The notes under the pieces: model-generated
The model's input: only the letters and a program-made list of their open reading frames with translations
The model's database searches: none
What the model was told of the DNA's origin: nothing
Assembly (NCBI GenBank): GCA_030760725.1
Contig: JASWHV010000003.1
Span: 65,119,264 to 65,183,263 of the forward strand
From: Neostapfia colusana
Taxonomy: Eukaryota > Streptophyta > Magnoliopsida > Poales > Poaceae
Length of the DNA stretch: 64,000 bases
Reading direction: 5' to 3'
Translations under genes and position numbers: made by a program
Part shown: positions 32,961 to 44,072 of the stretch, piece by piece
Position numbering within the stretch: position 1 is the stretch's first letter
How the letters are laid out: every line of letters starts with the position of its first letter

Positions 32961-35313
32961 GATGCCACGTGGTCTTAAGAATATAGCTAAGAGGCTCTTT
33001 GGCTCCTCAAGCAAGAGTGGGAGTCAGTCTGCTAGCTCTTCACGTAGTCAAGACTCTCTTTTCCAAGGCAGTGCCTTAAACAATAGTAGACGAGAGACAT
33101 TTAGAAGATGCATGGAACAAGCTAATGAACAGGTTCATGTATTTATAATTTTATTATATTTACCCATATATCATATTGCGAAACCTAATTTATCTAATTT
33201 CATGTGGAGCAGGAGATCCAGAAGGAGGGTAATGAGGAGTGTCAAGAAGATCAAGGGGAAGGACTTTCTGCGAGGCATGAACAACAACAAGGGGTAAGAG
33301 CCTATGTTGATGAGGAAGCCGAGGAGGACGAGGGGGATGACACTGATACGGGAGAGTTGCCACAATCATTCAGGTATCAGTCTTCAAACACTCTCCCATT
33401 GACTGTGCCTCCACAACAGCGATTATGGATCACTCCTGTAGTGAATGGTAAGTAAATATAAAACTCAATATTGAATTGTAGATAGAATGTTTTCGATAAA
33501 TATTATATGTTGTTAAATTAACTTTTAGGCAATGGGATGACCTGGATTGGGATGGACCACAACATCGTAGGCAGCCTAATGTAGTGTTGGGTGCTATATG
33601 TCGCCATCATTATCCAGGTCTTGTGAATATTAAAGGTGAAGAGAAACCTGCAATACATTGGGAACACTATAGGATTGCTCCACATGCTGTGCATGAGAAT
33701 GTGGCAGGGGCTGTCTGACATGATTTATGGGTATGTCTTCACTAGACTACACTATAATTATGTCCATTACATTTTTAGTAATCAAAATACTATGTTTTTT
33801 ATAGGAACGATATCGTTTGCCCGATGATCATGACGCTGCTCTCGAGTCTAGAGCACACAAAGTCTTCCACAAAGCGGCACGTAAAGTTGTGAATGATATG
33901 ATGTCTAATGCTCGAATCACAGCTGTGTGCTTGTACTATAAGGAGAAGATTGGACAGATGATGAACAAGAAAATGGGAGCTTCAAAAATTTATCTCCACG
34001 ACGATCAATACCGTCAGGTAATGATTCCTTGAATGGTTAAATGTGCTGATGCTTATTATTCATTATGTACTTATTGGGCATCGAGTGAGTATCGAGAGAA
34101 ATCTAACTCCAAGAGAATCAACCGTGAGTCCGATGGTGAAGTTCTCCATCGTTACGGTGGGGATGGTCATATTCGTCTCTCGAAACGGATGGTGAGTTTA
34201 GTATATTTACATTTTAGTCTTATAATATTAGCTTTTGCTTGACTATATTTATAACATGTCTATATAGGCTGCTCAAAGTGGTGAGGAACCCTCTTTCATT
34301 GATGCTTATATCAGAGGGCATAGGGGCATAGATGACAGTCAATTGTGCACTCCAACGACCACTCAGAACTTGGTATGTCATATAAGTAAAAGTAATTATT
34401 AATCAATACAATTGTTGTATAGTTGCTTTATAACTAGTTTTTATGTAGGAGAAATATGGTGAAGAGATGGTTCAACGTCATGGAGATGATTATAATTGGA
34501 AAAAGGAAAACATCGACGTAGTAGCTTTATATGAATCCGGTGGAGGAAAGCGTCACGGGAGGTGAACTTACTCCTCTTATATTCACATATTCGCATACTT
34601 CAAATTTTCCAAGTGTCACCTTATAATTATGACATATCACTATTTCAGGTATTCGATGTTCAATGGTGTCATGAACACCGATGCGGTTCTCTCGCAGTCA
34701 CGGTCAACACAGAGCGGACAAAGTTCTTTTCGGTGTACTCATACAGGAAATGAGTCCAGGTTAAAACAAATGGAGGAGGGACAGACTGCATTGAGAGACC
34801 ACTTGAGGCTACAAGAAGACCGCATGAAACGACAGGACGAGTTTATAAAAGCACAAAATGACTACTTCTCGAATCTGGCAACGTGGAAACAAGCGTTGCA
34901 GGTACATTAATATAAGAGTTCAAATATTTATGTTAACCAAGAGATGCATGCATATTTATAGTAGAATGAAGCTAAACATTTCAAAATGATTTTAGAAATA
35001 CTTTTCTCAGCTTGGACTGTCTGCCGCATGCCACCACTACCGCAGCCTCCGCAGCTACCTATGTCTTCACCCCTACCGGTGCCTCCACAGCCTCTTCCCG
35101 TTGGAACACAGGTACGTATTATCATTATATTCTCTTCCATTTTTATAAAGTGTTAGTACACTTGTAACATGTATTATTGTTTATTTATGGATCATCCTCA
35201 AGGGCACAAAACTTCATAGTCCTGTTACAAATTTGCAAGCATCTTCTTCAGGAGGACAGGGTGGAGGGGACGACTTTGTCGATCAATTCTTCGCTCCCGG
35301 TAGTAGCAATTAG
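32961..35313 (+). pseudogene. Second CACTA gene, Transposase_24 (Ptta/En/Spm) type
   Basis: Accessory protein, the likely counterpart of the DNA-binding product of En/Spm. Exons can be followed from MPRGLKNIAKRLFGSSSKSG (32961) through an acidic part (33228-33450, QSFRYQSSNTLPLTVPP). Next comes a block WDDLDWDGPQHRRQ..HHYPGLV (33535-33720) and ERYRLPDDHDAALESRAHKV (from 33805). Then come YASSEYREK-like and SFIDAYIRGHRG blocks, and a Gln/Arg-rich coiled-coil segment (34750-34905, LKQMEEGQTALRDHLRLQED). It ends at TAG 35311-35313. Introns have GT-AG borders (for example 33456 GTAAGT). A TGA near 33717 and a shift near 34035 inactivate it. Confidence 0.75.
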
Positions 35314-35787
35314 GTAATTTTGTGTTTTCATCTACATCATATATTGTGTATCTTAAATTCAAATGGAGCTCATATATAATAAGCCATAGAATCCAATATG
35401 TTGTTGCTTTTTATTTAAATCTTTTAGTTATATACTTCATTTTGGCTTGATAAAGGAAAACGGCGAGCAAAAGGGTGTCAGAGCAATTTGTTAGTTTGTT
35501 GGAAAGCTCAATGTGGCAATGTGTTATGATTTGCTTTAAAAAAAATGTTGTATGGACAATGTGAAATGTTCGTGTTTCTTTATGCACAATGTGAAATGTT
35601 CGTGTTTGTGTGGATAATGTAATGGACAAGACCGTTTGGACGATGTAATGGATTTTATAATATTTAATTGAGTTTGTTGCAGTTGTTATGAAGTGTGATA
35701 TGTGTGTTATGTTATTTGATAGATAATTTATTATTTCATGTGCTTGGAACTAAAGATTATGCATGAAATTATGACCGCAGTGTTATA
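35314..35787 (+). other. CACTA 3' non-coding region
   Basis: AT-rich, with short direct repeats ('acaatgtgaaatgttcgtgttt' type near 35555 and 35584). No ORF of interest was seen. Confidence 0.5.
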
Positions 35788-36115
35788 TGTTTTCGTGGGC
35801 CAAGAAGTTGCCCACGAAAATAGTGCAATAATATTTTCGTGGGCCAAGAAATGGCCCACGAAAAAGGTACCATATTTTCGTGAGCCAACAAGTGGCCCAC
35901 AAAAATAAAAGGACACTATTTTCGTGAGCCATTTCTTGGCCCACGAAAATAATAGCAGGTTATTTTCGTGGGCCACATTTTGGTCCACAAAAATATATAT
36001 TTTCATGGGTCATTTTCGGCCGATTTTCGTGAGCCGCCGACAAAATTAAATTTATTTTTGACGAGTTATTTTCGTGGGCCTTTGGCCTACGAAAATATGT
36101 CGTTTTCCTGTAGTG
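35788..36115 (+). repeat. CACTA 3' subterminal repeats and terminus
   Basis: Alternating TTTTCGTGGGCC and GGCCCACGAAAA-type motifs are often paired as small hairpins around 'aagaagttgccc'-like loops. They end in gtcgttttcctgtagtg at 36115. They mirror the 5' subterminal block. Confidence 0.88.
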
Positions 36116-36273
36116 AGAGTCAGTCCACCGCTACGTAGTCTGACCCCTCGGTAGGTGCCATCTCCGTCAGGGCTTCGGGTTACATGCAACGACACCACCA
36201 TGATCGAACTCCTTGACACGCCGCTTGCGCCTGCACGTGAGAGCGGCAGCCACGTCCAGCCATGGGAAACTGA
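36116..36273. other. Host flank right of the CACTA element
   Basis: The first three bases are the AGA target duplication. The rest, with 4700-4805, is the interrupted pre-insertion DNA downstream of ProDH. No gene was seen. Confidence 0.6.
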
Positions 36274-36771
36274 TAGCGGTGGGCATTTGGTATTACCCGA
36301 AATTTCAGGTCGGATAATTCGGGTTTTAAAAAATTCGGGTTTCAAACTCACAACCCAAAATTGTACCCGAATAGTGATAAAACAAACAAAAATAGCTAAG
36401 AATATAGCAGCCAAAACAGAAATAAAATTGATATTCTAGCAGCGAAATAAGTGAAAGTTTATAAAGATAATTGAAGAATAGTAGTGTGACAATATAACAT
36501 TATAATTACATGCAAGCCACGGGCTAAATCCAGGACGTGTTAGGCCAAAACACGCAAAAACACATGGCCCAACCTAAAGATCGGGTGTTTCGGGTATTTT
36601 CGGATAATGGGGTATTTTGGGTATCGGACATCATTACCCGAAAATAGCCAAAATTTATCGGATTTTGCAAAACTCTACCTGAAAAATGATATTGGGTTTC
36701 GGTTTTTGGGATTTTTGGATTTGGGTTTTTTCAGGATCATAATTCGGGTTCGGATTTTATGCCCATCTCTA
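36274..36771. mobile_element. Non-autonomous hAT-type element (MITE-like)
   Basis: A 498-bp unit with inverted ends: TAGCGGTGGGCAT at the left and ATGCCCATCTCTA at the right (reverse complement TAGAGATGGGCAT). It is flanked by the perfect 8-bp repeat GAAACTGA (36266-36273 and 36772-36779). An 8-bp TSD and TAG/CAG-type ends with a GGGCAT core fit hAT. The interior is repetitive ('ttcgggt', 'acccgaa') and has no transposase. Confidence 0.85.
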
Positions 36772-36779
36772 GAAACTGA

Positions 36780-36918
36780 AAGGGAATACCAATTTTTTTT
36801 CGAAAAACCGGGAAGACCAATTTTTAGAATCCAGATAACCAGATTCAGCTGCGTCAGGGCTTTTGGCTTGTTCAAGCGGGGTTCAACTTCAGGAATTCGG
36901 CTTTGTTCCTTTCTGTTG
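36780..36918. other. Short flank between hAT and CRM-like element
   Basis: No gene. It holds the direct repeat 'ga(a/t)taccaattttt' / 'gaagaccaattttt' and ends in TGTTG (36914-36918), the target duplication of the next element. Confidence 0.5.
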
Positions 36919-37836
36919 TGATGTGGACATCACTCCTGCAGATATACACAACACTCACATGGTAGACATGCAAGGTCCAATTACTAGAGCTCGAGCACGA
37001 CAATTGAATTTAGAGGTGAGCTCGTTCCTGAACAATTCTTTATATGTGAATTTTGAGAGTATGTTGCTATCTAATGGATTAATTATATTAGGAACCATGG
37101 AGAGGACATGGAGATACATGGAGAGGGGTTTGGAGGCATGGAGGACCAGAAAATACGCCAACAAGAAGTTAGAGACCGAGCCCAACTCAAACTCGAGTCC
37201 AACTCGGGCCCAGGAGCAGTCCACCTTAAAATGGATGCACTGGAGGCATACGGACTCCGTTTTTGACGTTCTACATATGCACAGAAAGCTGAGAGGATAA
37301 AATTTCCAATGGAACTGGCCCCACATCAAAATTCCGTCAGAGTCGACGGGAAACTTCGAAACAATATAAAGTTTAGAGTCTGTCAGGGTGTTGCATCGCC
37401 AAGTTTTGCCATTGGGCCTTGTATCGAGTCCAAGTCCATTATGTACGTGTCTTAGGGTTAGGTCACGACCCCAGCACCCCCCTGGTCGTCCTCCACCTCC
37501 TTTATACCCCCTATCCGCCGTCACAAACAGGTGGGTTTTGCTTAGTTACAATCTGTCATTGAACAGTGTCGCCAATCATCGGTTGTGAGACCTCAAATTC
37601 GTGATCAATTCAGTTTTGATTGTAACTTCTCTGTTCTTGCTTGTGTTCTTGATTGCGCTTGCAGGGATAAGCCTTCATGGCGAGGTCATTCGTGTGACAC
37701 GGGTGATAACCAACGGAGCAGTGGTGTAGTGATTGCGGGGTTTCGTTCGTTCGGAGCCTTGGATCATCAACGTCGAGATATCCACCCAATCAAGTTTACC
37801 CTACCTCTTGGATGATCGGGACTCATCCTCCTATCA
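36919..37836 (+). repeat. 5' LTR of the CRM-like element
   Basis: 918 bp. Its first 380 bp carry a copy of the C-terminal integrase coding sequence (DITPADIHNTHMVDMQGPIT, RARARQLNL) because the pol frame overlaps the 3' LTR. Here that copy is shifted near 37095. Confidence 0.92.
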
Positions 37837-38920
37837 ATTGGTATCAGATTTCCAGGTTCACCGTGAGGTATACTTGTCTGCCCTTTGGATTTATTTTGTT
37901 TCAGTCCTATCATCCACAAAAAGCCACAAAAAAATTTTTAGTTTCCCTGACCTACAACCCCCGCTCAACCTTTTGCACAATTTAGTTTCGGAGTCCGTAG
38001 TTCTGAGTTCGTGTCCTAGGTTGAGTCTGGTTGCTGGTTTAGATTTGTTTGGTTCAGTTTTGTTTCTTCCATCCGCTGCCATCTACAAAAAAACCAATCT
38101 ACAAAAAAAATTCCATCCACCGATTCGTTTCTGTTGCAGTTTCCACCACCACCAAAACCTGATTCGGGGTATCCTCCTTAAAATGGGCATAACTTTTCGC
38201 TTGTAACTCCGATTGAGCCACATTTTTTTCCCAGAAAGGTCTTGAAAATATCCACATACGGCATTTTCAAAAAAAATTTAAAAAAATTAAGAAGGCCCTC
38301 GTTTCGAACTCCGAAGTTCCAGCACCAGTTTTTCCAATCGCTCCTGAATTTGTGCCGATCTCATCTTTCATCGGTTTGAGCTAATACTTGGTGATGTTTC
38401 TATTCTTGTGCCCCTGGTTGAGAAAAAATATCAAAAAAATAGAAAAAATATTTTGATTTCTACTAGTGCTTCAAGAAAAAAACAGGAGGCTAAGGGGTGT
38501 GCTATTTCTGTGCGAGTGCTGGATACTTGCTGATATCATCCTTGTTGTTCATCATCATTCATCCTTGTCCTTGCTTGTTGCCACAACTGTTCTAATACAT
38601 TCTTAGGCCAGCAACTAGGTGAAATTCTTTGGACACTTATTCAGCATTGCTATCTGTTACTAAATTGTGTGCCACATACATATACTGCATTTGAGCCTTC
38701 CAAGCTCCACCTTCTCTCGAGCAGAACAGGTAACCTTTGCAATCACACCCACTCTCTGCTTGCTTCACACCGGTCATCGTTGGCCACCTGCAGTGCTGGT
38801 AAGAAACTTGTAAGAGCGGGGTAAGACGCATCTTACTAATCGATTTTCCACCCACTTCGGAGAGCGTAGTAATAGGGTTCTTCACGACCTTTTTGTCTTC
38901 GTTTCTGTTTTGTACTAACA
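37837..38920 (+). promoter_or_regulatory. CRM-like leader with primer binding site
   Basis: The PBS is TGGTATCAGA at 37839-37848 (iMet type), two bases after the LTR. The remaining leader of about 1.07 kb is non-coding and has several A-runs (38090-38110, 38265-38290, 38426-38450). Confidence 0.75.
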
Positions 38921-40978
38921 ATGACAGGAAAGAAGCCTATGGATAAGACCTCTAGTTCTACACGTCCGGATGATGATTAGTGCGTGTCCCATATGGAACT
39001 AAAGGACATGATGCGGGCAATGACCGAAGCTTTCAACAATTACCAGACCACTACAACAACCACCTTTCAGAGGCTCCATACAAGTGTTGCTGGTCTGACC
39101 ACACGGTTGGACGAGATGGAGACTCGTCTTCCCCAACAAGCTACACCCTCTATCATCCTTGATGGTGATGCACATTCTCACTACGACACAGAGGATAATT
39201 TCAATAACGATGAGGTTGATGCACAGCAGCGCCGTCGCCCTCGACAAAATCGTCAAGGTATGGGAGGTAGACCTCGTCCTCATGCTCCTGAACAAGATAA
39301 TGATCCTTATGCAAAGATTAAGTTTTCTATTCCAACATTTTATGGATCTTATGATGCTGAGACTTACTTGGATTGGGAGATGACGGTAGAACAAAAATTT
39401 AGCTCTCATCTTGTTCCTGAGCGACATAGAGTTAGACAAGCCACTAGTGAGTTTAAAGATTTTGCTATAATTTGGTGGAATGAACTTGTCAATACACGTA
39501 ATGCACCACAGACATGGGCTGCGTTAAAAGAAGAGATGCGCGCTAGATTTGTTCCTCCTTCATATAGACGTGATCTTCTTAAGAAATTGCAAAGCTTTGA
39601 TCAGGGTGACATGACTGTCCAAGAGTACTACCAAGAGTTGCAGAAAGGTATGCTTCGTTGTGGGGTAGTTGAGGATCAGGAATACCAAATTGTTAGGTTT
39701 TATGGGGGCTTGCGGCGTGAGATCCAGGACATAGTTGACTACAAGAAATATCATTCTATTCAACGTTTATTTCAACTTGCTATGTTAGCAGAAAAAGAAG
39801 TGCAGGGTCGCCAACAGCAGCGGCGGAACAACACCTTCACGCCACAAAAATTTCCGGTGCCATCCAAAGCAGCGCCCTCCTCGAGCGTACGTGCTTCTAC
39901 ACCACCCTCCACGGGTGTTGTACGCAGCAGCATCGCACCTTCTACATCACGGGGACAAGATAACAGCAAGTCCCAGATGCCTCCAGGTGTTGCAGCAAAG
40001 GCGGCTGCACCCAACACTTCGATAAGTCGCAGCTCCGACATCAAGTGCCACCGCTGCCAGGGACTTGGCCATATGCAACGAGATTGCCCCAGCAAACGGG
40101 CGATCATTGCCACTACTGATGGTGGGTATGTTAGTGCTTCTGATATTGAAGATGAAAATATTATTGCAACTAACATTTCAGGTTCGGATGATGGTGCTGA
40201 GGAGGTTCTTGGTACATCTGCGATAAACAACTATAGGACTTTGATTGTGCAGCGAGCTTTGAGTGCCACGGTTCGAGAGGACAACAACCGCCAACGTCAC
40301 AACCTTTTCAACATGTTTCTCGTCGTCAAGGACTGCCGTGTACATACCATCATTGATGGTGGTAGCTGCAACAATTTGGTGAATGTTGAGGTGGTCAAGA
40401 AGCTTGGCTTGACCACACGGGAGCATCCCCACCCTTATCACATTCAATTGTTTAACAACAATGGTAAGGTTAAGGTAACACAAACAGCAAGGATACATTT
40501 TTCCATTGGTTCTTATCATGATTTTGCTGATTTTGATGTGGTACCTATGGATGCTTGTTCTCTTTTGTTGGGACGTCCTTGGGAGTTTGATACTGATGCT
40601 ATTCACCATGGTCGATCTAATAAGTATACTCTCATGCATAAGGGCAAGAAAATTGTGTTGCTTCCTATGAGTCCCACTGAAATTGTACAATTTGAGCAAG
40701 AGAAAAAGAATAATGCTAAGCAAAAGGGTGTTTTCAATTCTGAAATTCAGCAACCTATTAAGTTGAAAAATCCTATTTTCCTTGCAACTAAATCTGATCT
40801 TGATGATTTATATGCCTCTAATGGAACTTGCTATGCTTTAGTGTGCAAACATGCTTTATATTCCATTGAGGATACGTCCATTGTCTTGCCACCTGCTGTT
40901 GCTAACCTTTTGCAGGAATATATGGATGTTTTTCCATCAGAGATACCCCCCCGGATTACCACCTGTGTGAGGCATTGA
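38921..40978 (+). pseudogene. CRM-like gag and protease
   Basis: The ATG at 38921 (MTGKKPMDKTSS) is followed by a TAG at 38978. The same frame then runs 660 codons. The capsid block AKIKFSIPTFYGSYDAETYL, WWNELVNTR and a zinc knuckle CHRCQGLGHMQRDC are followed by the protease core with DGGSCNNLVN (active site Asp in a DGG form) and LLLGRPWEFD. The frame ends at 40976 just after a C-run (about 40948-40955), where an indel probably moved the reading frame. Confidence 0.88.
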
Positions 40979-42220
40979 GCACAAGATTGATTTGGTTCCA
41001 GGGGCGAGCTTGCCAAACCGTGCTGCCTACAGGACCAACCCCGACGAGACTAAGGAAATTCAGCGACAAGTCCAAGATCTTCTGGACCACGGGTACATTC
41101 GTGAGAGTCTTAGTCCTTGTTCCGTTCCTGTTCTTTTGGTTCCAAAAAAGATGGCACTTGGCGCATGTGTGTTGATTGTAGAGCCATCAATAACATTACC
41201 ATTCGTTATCGCTATCCTATTCCTAGATTGGATGGCATGCTTGATGAGTTGAGTGGTTCTGTTATTTTCTCCAAGATTGATTTGCGTAGTGGGTATCATC
41301 AGATTCGTATGGCTTTAGGTGATGAATGGAAAACTGCTTTAAAAACTAAATTCGGACTTTATGAATTGTTAGTCATGCCATTTGGTTTAACTAATGCACC
41401 CAGCACTTTCATGAGGTTGATGAATGAGGTTTTACGTGCTTTCATTGGTAAATTTGTGGTGGTTTACTTTGATGATATCCTTATTTACAGCAAGTCATAT
41501 GATGAGCATCTTGAACATTTGCGTGCTGTTTTCAATGTCTTGCGCGATGCACGTTTATATGGTAACCTTGAGAAGTGCACCTTTTGCACCGATCGTGTGT
41601 CTTTTCTTGGGTATGTTGTTACTTCGCAGGGCATTGAGGTGGACGAGGCAAAGATTGTTGCCATCACGAGCTGGCCACTTCCGACTACGGTCACACAGGT
41701 TCGGAGTTTTCTTGGTCTCGCAGGTTTCTACCAGCGTTTCGTGCGGGATTTCAGCACCATTGCGGCACCTATCCACGAGTTGACAAAGCATGGAGTGCCG
41801 TTTCGATGGGGACCAGCACAACAACAAGCTTTTGATGTTCTCAAGTCGAAGCTCACACAAGCACCATTGCTGCAACTTCCTGATTTTGAGAAGACCTTCG
41901 AGCTTGAATGTGACGCGAGCAACATTGGCATTGGAGGAGTGCTAATTCAAGGAGGTAAATCTGTTGCCTTCTTTAGTGAAAATTTGCATGGGACTTCGCT
42001 GAATTATTCTACATATGACAAAGAACTTTATGCTTTAGTGCGTGTCTTGCAAACTTGGCAACATTACCTATGGTCTAAAGAATTTATCATACATTCAGAT
42101 CATGAGTCTTTGAAGTATCTTAAAGGACAAGCTAATCTGAACAAACGTCATGCTAAATGGATTGAGTTCATAGAATCATTTCCTTACATCATTAAACATA
42201 AGAAAGATAAGACAATGTGA
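40979..42220 (+). pseudogene. CRM-like reverse transcriptase and RNase H
   Basis: The first part is in another frame (40992-41150: RTNPDETKEIQRQVQDLLDH). After a shift at an A-run near 41150 the main frame holds CVDCRAINNITIRYRYPIPR, FSKIDLRSGYHQIRM, the catalytic VVVYFDDILIYSKS, FLGYVVTSQGIEVDE and FLGLAGFYQRFV. RNase H follows with ELECDASNIGIGGVLIQ and HSDHESLKYLKGQ. A third shift occurs near 42218. Confidence 0.9.
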
Positions 42221-44072
42221 TTGCCGATGCTTTATCTAAACGTTATACCATACTATCCCAACTTTCTCATAAAATTTTTGGTTTGGAAACCATAAAGAGG
42301 TTACATGCTACTGATTTGGACTTCAAAGATGCCTTTGAAAATTGTAGAGAGGGAAGAACGTGGCAAAAATTCCTGTTGCGTGAAGGCCTTCTCTACCGTG
42401 CTAACAAGCTGTGTGTTCCAGCTAGCTCCGTTCGTCTTTTGTTGTTGCAGGAAGCGCATGGAGGTGGTTTGATGGGACATTTTGGTGTTAAATAGACAGA
42501 GGATGTGCTGGCCGCTCACTTCTTTTGGCCACGAATGAGGCGTGATGTGGAGCGCTACGTTTCACGTTGCACGACATGCAACAAAGCTAAGTCTCGACTT
42601 AACCCACATGGTCTTTATATGCCTCTTCCGGTTCCTAGTGCACCTTGGGAGGATATTTCTATTGACTTTGTTTTAGGATTGCCTAGAACAAAGAGGGGGA
42701 GGGATAGTGTCTTTGTGGTTGTTGATCGTTTCTCTAAAATGGCTCATTTTATACCCTGCCACAAGACCGATAATGCTTCACATGTTTCTGATTTGTTCTT
42801 TAATGAGGTTGTGCGTTTGCATGGTGTTCCCAATACTATTGTTTCTGATAGGGATGCTAAGTTTTTGAGTCTCTTTTGGAGAACTTTATGGTATAAATTA
42901 GGAACAAAGTTGCTGTTTTCTACTACTTGTCATCCACAAACTGATGGGCAAACGGAGGTAGTTAATCGTACCTTATCTACTATGTTGCGGGCTGTTTTGA
43001 AAGACAATTTGAGATTGTGGGAGGAGTGTTTGCCACATATTGAGTTTGCTTATAACAGGTCTATTCACTCCACAACCAAGTTAAGTCCGTTTATGGTAGT
43101 CTATGGTTTCAATCCTCGTGCTCCAATTGATTTGCTACCTTTACCACATACTGAAATTGTGAACTTAGATTCTACATAACGTTCTGAATTTATTCTTAAA
43201 TTGCATAAAACTACTAAGTTACAAATTGAAAAAATGAATGAAAAGTATGCATTGCTGCTAGTAAAGGTAGGAAGGAGGTAAAATTGGAACCTGGTGATTT
43301 GGTGTGGGTTCATTTGAGAAAAGATAGGTTCACGGATTTGAGAAAGTCCAAACTCATGTCACATGCTGCTGGACCTTTTAAGGTTCTTGAGAAGATAAAT
43401 GACAATTCATATAAACTTGAGTTGCCTCCCGAGTTTGGGGTTAGTCCCACATTTAACATTTCAGATTTGAAGCCATACTTGGGAGAAGAAAATAAGCTTG
43501 AGTCGAGGACGACTCCAATGCAAGAGGGGGAGGATGATGTGGACATCACTCCTGCAGATATACACAACACTCACATGGTAGACATGCAAGGTCCAATTAC
43601 TAGAGCTCGAGCACGACAATTGAATTTAGATGTGAGCTCGTTCCTGAACAATTCTTTATATGTGAATTTTGAGAGTATGTTGCTATCTAATGGATTAATT
43701 ATGATTAGGAACTATGGAGAGGACATGGAGATACATGGAGAGGGCTTTGGAGGCGTGGAGGACCAGAAAATACGCCAACAAGAAGTTAGAGACCGAGCCC
43801 AACTCAAACTCGAGTCCAACTCGGGCTCAGGAGCAGTCCACTTTAAAATGGATGCACAGGAGGCATACAGACTCCATTTTTTACGTTCTACATATGCACA
43901 GAAAGCTGAGAGGATAAACTTTCCAATGAAACTGTCCCCACATCAAAATTCCCTCGGAGTCAACGGGAAACTTCGAAACAATATGAAGTTTAGAGTCTGT
44001 CAGGGTGTTGCATCACCTAGTTGGCCCATTGGGCCTTGTATCGAGTCCAAGTCCATTATGTACGTGTCTTAG
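42217..44072 (+). pseudogene. CRM-like integrase, extending into the 3' LTR
   Basis: The zinc-finger part ends at a TAG (42493-42495). The same frame continues with CTTCNKAKSRLNPHG, DFVLGLPRTKRGRDSVFVVV, SDRDAKFLSLFW and CHPQTDGQTEVVNRTLS, then stops at 43177. After a shift the frame 43284-44072 has the GPF-type region LVWVHLRKDRFTDLRKSKLM and LKPYLGEENKLE. It then crosses the LTR border at 43535 and reads DITPADIHNTHMVDMQGPIT and on for about 180 codons. Such a C-terminal extension across the LTR is typical of the CRM clade (CR-motif region). Confidence 0.88.
43521..43534 (+). promoter_or_regulatory. Polypurine tract of the CRM-like element
   Basis: caagagggggagga directly before the 3' LTR start at 43535; it is inside the pol frame. 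Confidence 0.85.

Larger units (their letters stand above)
4806..36115 (+). mobile_element. CACTA (En/Spm) transposon with nested insertions
   Basis: The left end starts CACTACAGAAAAA at 4806 and the right end is ..TTTTCCTGTAGTG at 36115, so the termini are inverted CACTACAG. The flanking 3-bp direct repeat is AGA at 4803-4805 and at 36116-36118, the TSD length of this superfamily. Both ends have dense subterminal copies of a TTTTCGTGGGCC-like motif in both orientations. Inside are a TNP2-type transposase and a second Transposase_24-type gene, both plus strand. The 31,310 bp include 21.7 kb of nested retrotransposons, so the element itself is about 9.6 kb. Both genes carry stops and shifts, so it is not autonomous. 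Confidence 0.9.
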
